Below are positions 1-7,607 of a stretch of DNA of 20,405 nucleotides, one piece after another (the first letter of the stretch is position 1; each line of letters opens with the position of its first letter). The position numbers were made by a program, and so were the translations under genes. Source of the stretch: Dinoroseobacter sp034111085 (GTDB lineage: Bacteria; Pseudomonadota; Alphaproteobacteria; Rhodobacterales; Rhodobacteraceae); the NCBI GenBank assembly GCA_034111085.1, contig JAWUXZ010000054.1, positions 1 to 20,405 on the forward strand, in the 5' to 3' direction. The notes under the pieces are model-generated. The model did not search any database, was not told where the DNA came from, and was given only the letters and a program-made list of their open reading frames with translations.

Positions 1-518
1 GTGGCCTGTGGGGCGGGGGTTTGGGGCGCGACGAGCACCGAATCACCCCAGGCATTGTTTAACATACCCGCGCCGGTGGGTGCGCTGAGCTCCACTTGCA
101 CGGTTGTAGCATCCACTACGGCTACTTCCAAAATCGCGGCAAATAGCGGTTTTTGCGCGTTGGTGCTGTCCTCAGCGCGGGCGCGGTCGAGGCTGAATTT
201 CACGTCCTCGGCGTCCATCGCGGTGCCGTCATGGAACATCACGCCTGAGCGCAGATTGAAGGTGTAAGTCATCCCGTCATCAGAGATATCCCAGCTTTCC
301 GCGAGGCCCGGATTGACTGCGCCGTCAGAGCCAAATCGCGTCAGGCCCTCGAAAACATTGGCGTAAACCACTTCGTCGATGGCCGCAGCTGCACCGCCGG
401 TGGGGTCCAAATTCGGCGGCTCTAGTGCCATGCCGATGGTGATGTCGGTTTGCTGGGCGAGCGCGGGTGCGGTCATCAAGGCCAGCGCGCAGGCGGTAAA
501 TTTGAGGTGGTTAAGCAT
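1..518 (-). CDS. ABC transporter substrate-binding protein, family 5 (peptide type), N-terminal part
   Basis: This is the first 172 codons of a periplasmic solute-binding protein; the rest lies outside the window. The start ATG (516-518) has a GGGAGG ribosome site just upstream. Residues 1-20 form a Sec signal peptide ending in ALA|QQT. The mature start, ITIGMALEPPNLDPT, then VYANVFEGLTRF, LAESWDISDDGMTYTF and FHDGTAMDAEDVKFSLDR, is the classic SBP_bac_5 (DppA/OppA/NikA) pattern. The family delivers peptides, nickel or opines to an inner-membrane ABC permease; the exact ligand cannot be read. It follows an M20 amidohydrolase on the same strand, 306 nt upstream, which suggests peptide or acyl-amino-acid use. 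Transporter permease genes would be expected beyond the left edge. The family call is firm; the substrate is unknown. Confidence 0.93.
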   Translation of the reverse strand, partial: MLNHLKFTACALALMTAPALAQQTDITIGMALEPPNLDPTGGAAAAIDEVVYANVFEGLTRFGSDGAVNPGLAESWDISDDGMTYTFNLRSGVMFHDGTAMDAEDVKFSLDRARAEDSTNAQKPLFAAILEVAVVDATTVQVELSAPTGAGMLNNAWGDSVLVAPQTPAPQA

Positions 519-824
519 GTTCGAGCCTCCCTATCGGCAGTGGTTTGAGCATGAGCGTAGGGGCGGGGAGGGCATCCGGCAAGTCAAGACTGCGCAAGGC
601 AAAATGCTAGGGTCGGCGGCGCTGAGGCGTTTACCTTTCGGAAGATCAACAGATTCGGGATCGCCCCCAAATGACCGAAACGCTGCTATCGCCGGGCTAT
701 ATCTTGAGGATACCTTGTCGCGTCTGGGTGCGGGGCTTGAACGACGTGGTTCTGGCCCATGGCACCGCCACGACCGCTTGCGAGGTTCTGCGCCACCTTG
801 GTTTTTTGGTCTAAGTTCAATGCC
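519..824. other. Intergenic stretch between M20 gene and binding-protein gene
   Basis: About 306 nt without an assigned gene. It must hold the leader of the minus-strand binding-protein gene, whose GGGAGG site is at its left end. A plus-strand open frame covers part of it (listed separately at 671-814). I see no clear terminator hairpin with a T-run and no repeat. Confidence 0.5.
671..814 (+). CDS. Possible 47-residue small protein, unrecognised
   Basis: An ATG-to-TAA frame begins MTETLLSPGYILRIP and ends LRHLGFLV, lying convergent to the M20 gene with 10 nt between the two stop codons. No good ribosome site precedes the ATG and no family is recognised. It could be a real small gene, the tail of a decayed gene or a chance frame; it is given only because it fills an otherwise empty 306-nt gap. 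Confidence 0.2.
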   Translation: MTETLLSPGYILRIPCRVWVRGLNDVVLAHGTATTACEVLRHLGFLV

Positions 825-2099
825 CTATGTTAACAAATCTGCCAGCACTAACGCCATCACCCCGGCGCTGTCTTCCATGTCTTGGATGCCAACCCACTCG
901 TCCGGCTGGTGTGCGAGATCGAGGATGCCGGGCCCGTAGGCAATGCAGTTTTTCAGCCGTCCGATTCTGTCGATATGCTTTTGGTCGTAAGTGCCGGGGC
1001 TGACGACATAATCGGGCTGCTTGGCGAGCACGCGTTCAATCGCGGCGGCGGTAGAGCGCACAATGGGCGCGTCCTTGTCGGTCATCGAAGGATGGACCTC
1101 GAACAACTCGCGGATCTCGTATTCAAAACTGGGCCGCTCGGCTTTTACGGCCTCTAGCACGCGTCCAACTTCGGCTTTGACCTCGGCGATATCTTCCTCA
1201 ATCAGAAAACGTCGGTCGAGGATGATGCGGCAGCGATCTGCAACGCAAGCCGCAGGCAGGCCCGTGTAGTCAGGATCCTGTTCCGCTTCGCCGCCATGAA
1301 CCGAATTGATGTTGAGCGTGGATTGCTTCGCGCCTTCCGGCACAACAGGCATCGCAGTCGTTCTGGTGGCCAGCAGCGGGTAAAGCTGCGTCTCGATCTG
1401 GTGCAGCACAGCGCCCATATGGCGGATGGCACTGTCACCGAGGAACGGCATTGACCCATGGGCGATACGGCCCTTGGTTTCGATCTCGGCCCACCAAACA
1501 CCGCGATGACCAAGGCAGATACGGTCCTTGTTCAGCGGCTCAGGGATGATGACATGCTGCACGCGTTCCGGGTCGAAATGGCCTTTTTCAGCCAGATAAG
1601 CGACGCCGCCGAAGCCACCGGATTCCTCGTCTGCGGTCGCACTGATTTCCACGGCACCTGCGTAGTCTGGATGGACCTCGATAAACGCCTCGGCTGCGAT
1701 GATGCTACTGGCAAGCCCGCCTTTCATGTCGCAAGCGCCGCGCCCATAGACGCGCCCGTTTTTGACCTCGCCGCCGAACGGGTCGACGGTCCAGCCATGG
1801 CCGACCTCGACGACGTCATGGTGGCTGTTGAAATGCACGCACTCGCCGGGACGGGTGCCCTCATGGCGCGCGATCAGGTTCCAACGCGGATGAGCGTCAC
1901 TGTCGGCGGGCGCACCTTCGGCCCGGATCAGTTGGATCGCAAAGCCCTTGGACCCCAACCTGTCAGCCAGATAGGTGCAAATTTCGCGATAATTGCGCCC
2001 CGGCGGGTTCAGCGTCGGGATGCGGATCAGGTCTTGGGTGAGGGCGACAAGGTCGTCGCGGCGCGCGGCAATGGCGGCAAGAAGTGCGGTCTCGGTCAT
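825..2099 (-). CDS. M20 family amidohydrolase (ArgE/DapE-type deacylase)
   Basis: A 424-residue zinc-dependent hydrolase of the acetylornithine deacetylase/succinyl-diaminopimelate desuccinylase family. It removes an acyl group from, or cleaves, an amide or dipeptide bond in the cytoplasm. Visible metal-site motifs are SHHDVV (His93, Asp95), GRGACDMKGG (Asp124) and TADEESGG (Glu158 catalytic, Glu159 ligand), followed by a dimerisation domain with GRIAHGSMP. The length fits the TIGR01910-like ArgE/DapE group. The ATG at 2097-2099 is chosen; an in-frame GTG six bases upstream (2105) is equally possible, and neither has a clear ribosome site. It lies upstream of the peptide-type binding protein on the same strand, which suggests cleavage of an imported peptide or N-acyl amino acid. 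It is unlikely to be the biosynthetic ArgE, because no arginine genes are nearby. Confidence 0.9.
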   Translation of the reverse strand: MTETALLAAIAARRDDLVALTQDLIRIPTLNPPGRNYREICTYLADRLGSKGFAIQLIRAEGAPADSDAHPRWNLIARHEGTRPGECVHFNSHHDVVEVGHGWTVDPFGGEVKNGRVYGRGACDMKGGLASSIIAAEAFIEVHPDYAGAVEISATADEESGGFGGVAYLAEKGHFDPERVQHVIIPEPLNKDRICLGHRGVWWAEIETKGRIAHGSMPFLGDSAIRHMGAVLHQIETQLYPLLATRTTAMPVVPEGAKQSTLNINSVHGGEAEQDPDYTGLPAACVADRCRIILDRRFLIEEDIAEVKAEVGRVLEAVKAERPSFEYEIRELFEVHPSMTDKDAPIVRSTAAAIERVLAKQPDYVVSPGTYDQKHIDRIGRLKNCIAYGPGILDLAHQPDEWVGIQDMEDSAGVMALVLADLLT

Positions 2100-2197
2100 A
2101 CCCACGACGCTATGGCGAAGGGCAGGGCAGGTGCAAGCGGCAACCCCCTGTTCTCGCGCGAAGACACCCTATATGGAGCGTAAAGAAGGAGTGCCCA

Positions 2198-2464
2198 ATG
2201 TTTGCCGTTCTGCGCCTGTTTGCCCTGCTATTTGCAGTTTTAACGCTGCTTTACATGATTATGTCGTTCATGCTGCGACAGATCGCATTGAAAGAGGCGC
2301 GTGAGGAATGGGAAGCGCTTGATGCGCGCATAAATTGGGAAACCTACCTAGAGCGGCAGATGAAGGTGCATAACCGGTCGATGAAGCGTAAGTTAATCGT
2401 CGGCGTCTATATTTTGCCCACCGCGCTGGTCGCGTCCTTGGTTTATTTTGTGAATTTCGCCTGA
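2198..2464 (+). CDS. Small two-helix inner-membrane protein, unknown function
   Basis: An 88-residue protein with start ATG 2198-2200, preceded by AAAGAAGGAG at ideal spacing. Residues 1-25 form a hydrophobic helix (FAVLRLFALLFAVLTLLYMI). A charged middle segment of about 40 residues (KEAREEWEALDARINWETY, then ERQMKVHNRSMKRK) looks helical. Residues 66-88 form a second membrane helix. No enzyme motif is seen. The stop is 14 nt before the DUF1523 gene, so the two are almost certainly cotranscribed. I recall similar small proteins paired with DUF1523 in Rhodobacteraceae; no function is known to me. Confidence 0.8.
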   Translation: MFAVLRLFALLFAVLTLLYMIMSFMLRQIALKEAREEWEALDARINWETYLERQMKVHNRSMKRKLIVGVYILPTALVASLVYFVNFA

Positions 2465-2478
2465 AGGGGCTAGTTGCG

Positions 2479-3114
2479 ATGCGCTATGTGAAATGGACTT
2501 TTTGGGCGCTTGTGGCGACGGTTGTTTTCTTATTCTTCAACTACACCCTGCCAGACCGGGACGTAGTGCGGATTGTGGGCACCGAGGTGCAGCGCATGGA
2601 TATAGGTGCGAACTCGATTTTCTGGGCCCAGCCAGACACTGGTGGGGCGACGGCCAATGTAAGCCGCGATGTTCGGTTCATCAATTCAGTCGCTGCGAAT
2701 GGCGCCGTTCGCGTCTACCGGAACGAGGATACCGGTTGGGGTTGGCCTCCGTATTTCAAACTCGACAGCAGCAATCTGCACACCGAAGCACAAGATCTCA
2801 TCAGCAAATCTGATGCCCCGCAATGGGTTGTTATCACGCATTACGGGTGGCGCGCTGAGGTGTTCACCGCTTTCCCGAATGCCGTAGGTGTACGACCAAT
2901 TGACGACCCGAACATCCGCCTGATCCCGTATTTCAACATCGGCCTGATCATCTTCTTAGTGGCTGTTTTGGCTTGGCTTTGGCGGATCTGGAACAGATTC
3001 CATCAAGCGCGGATAGAGCCCATCGTCGACGGCATCGCCATTGCGATTGATAACGCTGACGAGCGTGCGGATAATTTCCGCGACCGTTTGTTGGCTCGGT
3101 TCAGGCGCAAGTAG
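2479..3114 (+). CDS. DUF1523 family membrane protein
   Basis: A 211-residue protein of unknown function matching the DUF1523 pattern. It has an N-terminal membrane helix (residues 7-22), the segment TLPDRDVVRIVGTEVQRMD, a domain probably facing the periplasm with RVYRNEDTGWGWPPYFKLD, ITHYGWR and PNAVGVRP, then a second membrane helix (about 152-170, NIGLIIFLVAVLAWLWRIW) and a short basic cytoplasmic tail. The AAGGGG site upstream supports the start. It follows the small membrane protein at 2198 and runs convergent to the DUF4329 gene, 10 nt away. The family assignment is by recognisable motif; the role is unknown. Confidence 0.88.
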   Translation: MRYVKWTFWALVATVVFLFFNYTLPDRDVVRIVGTEVQRMDIGANSIFWAQPDTGGATANVSRDVRFINSVAANGAVRVYRNEDTGWGWPPYFKLDSSNLHTEAQDLISKSDAPQWVVITHYGWRAEVFTAFPNAVGVRPIDDPNIRLIPYFNIGLIIFLVAVLAWLWRIWNRFHQARIEPIVDGIAIAIDNADERADNFRDRLLARFRRK

Positions 3115-3124
3115 GCTTAGCGGG

Positions 3125-3640
3125 CTACTGCGCCTCTAGGTGTAGCAATTCTTTGTAGGTATACGAAATCTCGACCATGCCTTGCGCGCCCTCAGTGAAT
3201 TTGGGGTCTTGGTCGATGCAGCCAATCCCGCAAATCTGGCTGACCACCATATCGGTCGTGTCGATGAACCACAGCCGCCCACCGGGGGTGGCGAGCCAAC
3301 CATCGACGCCCTCGTCTTCGTCAGACTCGATATCTGTGACTGAAGGCACCTCTGAAAAGGCCTCGCGATCGAAGCCTGCATGGGTATGAAATGACGCGAT
3401 AGGGCCAAAATCGTCGGGCCATTCGGGCGTGCATTCATCGCGCTTGCCGCGCACGATCGGCGTTGCCACCCAACGATCATTATCGTCTAGACCAATATAG
3501 CCGCAGTATTCGCGGTTCTCAGCAAAGCTAGCGGGCTGTATTTGAGAGAAGACGCCGGTGACGAAGCGAATTTCGGATGAATCTTGGGCTAAAGCCGCGC
3601 TGGGCGCGAGCAACAGAAGGCTGACTGCAACTAGTTTCAT
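3125..3640 (-). CDS. Secreted DUF4329 protein with JAMM-like metal motif (copy A)
   Basis: A 171-residue exported protein. Residues 1-18 are a signal peptide (MKLVAVSLLLLAPSAALA). The DUF4329 signature is present: NREYCGY, SFHTHAGF, EVPSVTD, TPGGRLWF, and C-G-I-G-C with QDPKF. Read together, Glu44 (in REYCGY), His85-x-His87, Ser100 and Asp103 match the order of the JAMM metalloprotease motif (E, HxH, SxxD). The loop between HTH and S is 12 residues, longer than in classic JAMM proteins. Four cysteines could form disulfides in the periplasm. It is a paralogue of the gene at 3686-4207, with 45 nt between them. The ribosome site is weak. The family call is good; peptidase or isopeptidase activity is my inference. 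Confidence 0.85.
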   Translation of the reverse strand: MKLVAVSLLLLAPSAALAQDSSEIRFVTGVFSQIQPASFAENREYCGYIGLDDNDRWVATPIVRGKRDECTPEWPDDFGPIASFHTHAGFDREAFSEVPSVTDIESDEDEGVDGWLATPGGRLWFIDTTDMVVSQICGIGCIDQDPKFTEGAQGMVEISYTYKELLHLEAQ

Positions 3641-3685
3641 GTCAATATGAAGCGTATTTAACTTGGTTTCGTCAAGCAGATCCGC

Positions 3686-4207
3686 CTACTCCCCCATCAA
3701 TTGGATGAGCTTATCTAGGGTATAGACAAGCTCTACCTTACCGCGCGCACCGAGCACGAAGATGGGATCCTTCTGCAGGCACCCCACCCCGCACATCTGC
3801 CGCGCCGATCCGCGCTGCCAATCATTGAACCAGAGCCGCCCACCGGGGGTTGCGACCCAACCATTGGTTTGGGTCGCAATATCGCCGCGCAGATCTTGGA
3901 CGGAAGGCACCTCATTATAGTGCACCTCGGTATAGCCGCCATGGGTATGGAAATTCGACAGCACCTCGCCTTCATCGGGACGAATGGGACCACAGCCATC
4001 CGTGGTGCCGGGGCTGATTTGGCCGGTCGTGATTTTGCCATGCGCACCGCGGACCACATAACCGCAATATTCGCGGCTTTGCGCAAAGGACGGCCCTTGC
4101 AGGCGGTTCATCAGGTGGACGACGAACTTATACTCGCCCACAGATTGTGCGCTGGCGGGCAAGGCGATGCTAAGCGCCAGCAGCAGGATCGCAAACTTAT
4201 TCACCAT
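3686..4207 (-). CDS. Secreted DUF4329 protein with JAMM-like metal motif (copy B)
   Basis: A 173-residue paralogue of the gene at 3125-3640. The ATG at 4205-4207 is chosen because it starts a clean signal peptide (MVNKFAILLLALSIALPASA); the longer frame back to 4243 would put a basic tail before it. Conserved blocks are SREYCGY, NFHTHGGY, NEVPSVQD, ATPGGRLWF, and C-G-V-G-C with KDP. The same putative metal and catalytic set is intact: Glu46, His87, His89, Ser102, Asp105. The start lies inside the 3' end of the aldehyde dehydrogenase gene (11-nt overlap), so it is probably translated from the deoC-dehydrogenase message. The protein is probably periplasmic; its substrate is unknown. Confidence 0.85.
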   Translation of the reverse strand: MVNKFAILLLALSIALPASAQSVGEYKFVVHLMNRLQGPSFAQSREYCGYVVRGAHGKITTGQISPGTTDGCGPIRPDEGEVLSNFHTHGGYTEVHYNEVPSVQDLRGDIATQTNGWVATPGGRLWFNDWQRGSARQMCGVGCLQKDPIFVLGARGKVELVYTLDKLIQLMGE

Positions 4208-6548
4208 AGGGCACCCAAACTGTTTTGACTTCTGTCGCGGCATTCAGGAAAGCGCGGCCATGTCCCTCGGCCCCGAGCCAGTCGCGGGCTTTGCCATCGT
4301 TGACCCATGTGCGTTTCAGGTTTCCGGCGGAGGCTTTCTCGATTGTAGCGCTCAGATCACTCGACGAGAAGCTCCAGACCGCGTCCAATTCCAGATGGCT
4401 GGCAAGGGTGGGCGCGAGATCTGCGTGCGACCCGGTGACGATGTTAACCACGCCCGCAGGCACGTCCGAGGTTTCCAACACTTGATAGAAGTCCGTCGCC
4501 GCCAGTGGGTAGGGCTGGCTTGGGACCAGCACAATCGGGTTGCCCATCGCCAGTGCGGGCCCAATTAAAGACACCGCGCCCAGCAGCGGCACTTCATCTG
4601 CCGCCAGCGCGCCGATCAGACCGACCGGTTCGTTGATTGCGACTGCCAGCCCGCGCAAGGGCACGCCCTTGACCGCCCCGTCGAACTTGTCGGCCCAAGC
4701 CGCATATGTGAACAGACGGTCGATGCTCGCCTCGACTTCCGCCTTCGCACCCTTGCCGCCGGTCATGCCAGCAACGCGATCTTCAAACTCGCCCGCGCGC
4801 GCTGATAGATTTTCGGCAATGTAATAAAGGATTTGCGCTCTGAGATGCCCGGTTGTCTTGGCCCAGCCGCGCGCTTTTGCAGCGGCCTCGACTGCGTTGC
4901 GAATATCCTTGCGATTGCCGATCCCGACATGGCCCAGCAACTTGCCGCGCGCACCGTAGACGGGTTGCGAATGTCCACCATCAGGGCGCGCCTGCTTGCC
5001 GCCGACATACATTTTGGCGGTGCGGTCCAGCGGATCGGCGACCTCCAAATCATCAGGCACCGCGCGGGCAGCGATTGGCTTCAACGCTTTCGGAGTGGTC
5101 TTCGGCTTGGTGTAGGACCGCAAACCTTCCCAGCCGCCTTCGCGTCCGAACCCACTTTCTCGCACACCGCCAAACCCGGCTGCGGCGTCAAACAGGTTGG
5201 TCGCGTTAACCCAAACGATCCCTGCCACCAGCTTGGGGGCAACGTCGAGGGCGAGGTTCACGTTCTCAGACCACACCGTTGCCGCCAAGCCGTAGCGCGT
5301 TTGGTCGGCAATTTGGATGGCCTCGTCCGGCGTGCGGAATGTAGTTGCGACCAGCACTGGGCCGAAGATCTCTTCCTGCATCAGATGGGCTGCCGGGCTA
5401 AGGCCCGTGATCAGCGTCGGCGGATAGAAACAGCCGCTTGCGGGCATTTCAATCGGCGCATGATAGGTCTGCCCATCGGTGTTGGCCTCCACCAGATCGG
5501 TGATGGTTTTCAACTGCACCGGGTCCACGATCGCGCCGATATCTATCGACTTGTCCAGCGGATCGCCCGCTCGCAGTGTCGCCATGCGCGCTTTTAGCTT
5601 GGTATAGAACTGATCGGCGATGCCTTCCTGGACGATTAGTCGCGAGCCTGCGCAACAGACCTGCCCCTGATTGAACCAGATCGCATCGACGAGGCCTTCA
5701 ATGGCGCTGTCCTGATCGGCATCCTCAAACACAATATACGGCGACTTGCCGCCCAGCTCGAGCGTTAGGGCCTTGCCGCTGCCTGCCGTTGCAGCGCGGA
5801 TACGCCGCCCAACCTCAGTGCTGCCAGTGAACGCTACTTTATCCACGTCCGGATGGTTAACAATCGCAGCACCCGTCGCGCCATCGCCGGTGATGATATT
5901 TACCACGCCCTTCGGCAGGCCGGCTTCGGTGCAAATCTGGGCAAATAGCAGAGCCGTCAGCGACGTGTATTCCGCGGGCTTCAGCACCACGGTGTTGCCC
6001 ATCGCAAGTGCCGGCGCGATCTTCCAGGCGAGCATCAACAGAGGGAAATTCCACGGGATGATTTGGCCGCAAACGCCCAATGGTGCTACATCTGGCAGCT
6101 CAGAATCCATCAGCTGCGCCATGCCCGCATGGTAGTAAAAATGCCGCTGCGCCAAGGGGATATCGATATCTCGCGCCTCGCGGATTGGCTTGCCGTTGTC
6201 GAGCGTCTCCAGCACCGCAAACAGCCTTGCGTGTTTTTGCAACAACCGGGCCAGAGCATAAATATAGCGCGCCCGCTTATGCCCGCTAAGGTGCGACCAC
6301 GGGCCAAACGCTTTGCGCGCCGCTGCAACGGCGGCGTCCACATCGGCGTCGGTGCCTTGGGTAACCTGTGCCAAAATCTCGTTGCGCGCCGGATTGCGGG
6401 TCTCGAACGTCTCGCCCGGTGTGGTAAACGCGCCGCCGATGAAGTGGCCAAATTTGCGGTCGTTTTTATCCAGCCACGCCACCGCCTCGGCATCGCTTTC
6501 GGGGGCAAATCCGTAGTCCAGCGTCTCAAATATCTCTTGAACGGTCAT
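4197..6548 (-). CDS. Two-domain aldehyde dehydrogenase (ALDH16-type)
   Basis: A 783-residue NAD(P)-dependent aldehyde dehydrogenase. Residues 1 to about 490 form a complete ALDH domain: PWNFP (Asn167), TGSTEVGR, LELGGKSP (general base Glu264) and GQVCCAGSR (nucleophile Cys298). Residues from about 510 to 783 form a second ALDH-like domain that aligns to the N-terminal part of the fold (GPALAMGNPIVLVPSQPYP, PAGVVNIVTGS) but lacks ELGGK and the catalytic cysteine. This architecture is the ALDH16 family, whose bacterial members, such as the structurally studied Loktanella enzyme, keep the active cysteine. It lies 27 nt after deoC, so oxidation of acetaldehyde from deoxyribose-5-phosphate cleavage is a likely role. 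The ATG at 6546-6548 has an AGGA site; an upstream in-frame TTG (6563) has no support. Confidence 0.94.
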   Translation of the reverse strand: MTVQEIFETLDYGFAPESDAEAVAWLDKNDRKFGHFIGGAFTTPGETFETRNPARNEILAQVTQGTDADVDAAVAAARKAFGPWSHLSGHKRARYIYALARLLQKHARLFAVLETLDNGKPIREARDIDIPLAQRHFYYHAGMAQLMDSELPDVAPLGVCGQIIPWNFPLLMLAWKIAPALAMGNTVVLKPAEYTSLTALLFAQICTEAGLPKGVVNIITGDGATGAAIVNHPDVDKVAFTGSTEVGRRIRAATAGSGKALTLELGGKSPYIVFEDADQDSAIEGLVDAIWFNQGQVCCAGSRLIVQEGIADQFYTKLKARMATLRAGDPLDKSIDIGAIVDPVQLKTITDLVEANTDGQTYHAPIEMPASGCFYPPTLITGLSPAAHLMQEEIFGPVLVATTFRTPDEAIQIADQTRYGLAATVWSENVNLALDVAPKLVAGIVWVNATNLFDAAAGFGGVRESGFGREGGWEGLRSYTKPKTTPKALKPIAARAVPDDLEVADPLDRTAKMYVGGKQARPDGGHSQPVYGARGKLLGHVGIGNRKDIRNAVEAAAKARGWAKTTGHLRAQILYYIAENLSARAGEFEDRVAGMTGGKGAKAEVEASIDRLFTYAAWADKFDGAVKGVPLRGLAVAINEPVGLIGALAADEVPLLGAVSLIGPALAMGNPIVLVPSQPYPLAATDFYQVLETSDVPAGVVNIVTGSHADLAPTLASHLELDAVWSFSSSDLSATIEKASAGNLKRTWVNDGKARDWLGAEGHGRAFLNAATEVKTVWVPYGE

Positions 6549-6575
6549 TTCATTGTTCCTCAAATATCCAAAACA

Positions 6576-7586
6576 CTAAGCCAACGCATGGCGGTAGCCC
6601 GCCGAATACGCGCCGGTTAGGTGATGTTCCAACTGCCGCTCGATATCGCCCAGAAGCGAAGACGCGCCAAACCGGAAAAGATCCGGCTGCATCCAACGGG
6701 TGCCCAATTCCTCGCGTAACAGCGACAGATTAACCAAAGCGTCCTTGGCCTTCGAAATCCCGCCCGCAGGCTTGTAGCCCACATAATGTCCGGTCCGCTG
6801 GTGGTAGTCCCGAATTGCGCGGATCATGGTTAACGACACTGGCAAAGTCGCGTTAACCGGTTCTTTGCCGGTAGAAGTCTTGATGAAATCCGCGCCTGCC
6901 ATCATGCAAATCCGGCTGGCGCGCGCGACATTGCGCAAAGTGCCCAGCTCGCCCGTTGCCAAAATCGCCTTCACATGCGCCTCGCCGCATGCCTCGCGGA
7001 AAGTGACCATCTCGTCGTAAAGCGCCTGCCAGTTGCCCTGCAAAACATGGCGGCGCGAAATAACGATGTCGATCTCATCGGCACCCGCAGCGACACTCTC
7101 GCGGATTTCCTGAACCCTCAGCTTGAAGGGCGACAGGCCTGCTGGAAACCCGGTGGAAACAGCGGCGACCGGAATGCCGGATCCTTCGAGCGCGCGCACC
7201 GCCGTCTCAATCATATCGTGGTAAACGCAGACAGCGCCTGTGGTTAATCCTTCCATACCAAGCGCTTCGAGCAAATCTGCCCGCACTGGCTGGCGTGCTT
7301 TGGCGCAAAGCCGTTCCACGCGGCCCTTGGTGTCATCCCCCGACAGCGTTGTCAGGTCTATCAGCGAGATCGCTTTACACAGCCACGCCGCTTGGTGCGT
7401 TTTCTTCACGCTGCGCCGCCCCGATAGGCTCGCGCAGCGCCGCTCCACCGCCGAAGTGTTTACCGCAACCGATAGCGCCCACTCGAGATCGAGCGGCATG
7501 ACCGGCACGCGAGATTCCAGCGTTTGGGGCAGATGTGCCGTCGGTGTGGCCGTCGCGTCTGAGGCGGTTTTCTGTGCGGTGGGCAC
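6576..7586 (-). CDS. deoC: Deoxyribose-phosphate aldolase, long form
   Basis: A 336-residue class I aldolase that splits 2-deoxyribose-5-phosphate into glyceraldehyde-3-phosphate and acetaldehyde in deoxynucleoside catabolism. Visible features are the Schiff-base lysine in GADFIKTSTGKE (Lys236), the second active lysine in YKPAGGI (Lys272), the aspartate in ADEIDIVIS (Asp173), and the phosphate region near the C-terminus (FRFGASSLLGDIE). It is longer than E. coli DeoC (about 259 residues). Its N-terminal extension, with LIDLTTLSGDDT and VERLCAKA, resembles the eukaryotic DERA type. The start is GTG (7584-7586), set by a strong GGAGG site seven bases upstream. It is followed by the aldehyde dehydrogenase that can remove acetaldehyde. 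Confidence 0.95.
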   Translation of the reverse strand: MPTAQKTASDATATPTAHLPQTLESRVPVMPLDLEWALSVAVNTSAVERRCASLSGRRSVKKTHQAAWLCKAISLIDLTTLSGDDTKGRVERLCAKARQPVRADLLEALGMEGLTTGAVCVYHDMIETAVRALEGSGIPVAAVSTGFPAGLSPFKLRVQEIRESVAAGADEIDIVISRRHVLQGNWQALYDEMVTFREACGEAHVKAILATGELGTLRNVARASRICMMAGADFIKTSTGKEPVNATLPVSLTMIRAIRDYHQRTGHYVGYKPAGGISKAKDALVNLSLLREELGTRWMQPDLFRFGASSLLGDIERQLEHHLTGAYSAGYRHALA

Positions 7587-7607
7587 GGGTGCGCCTCCTA
7601 TAAAGTT

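Noticed and set aside
379..939. A 186-codon open frame on the plus strand
   Set aside because: Its two ends are antisense to the binding protein and the M20 gene, and nothing in it resembles a family.
6549..6563. TTG start extending the aldehyde dehydrogenase by five residues
   Set aside because: The AGGA ribosome site falls between this TTG and the ATG at 6548, so only the ATG start is properly placed.
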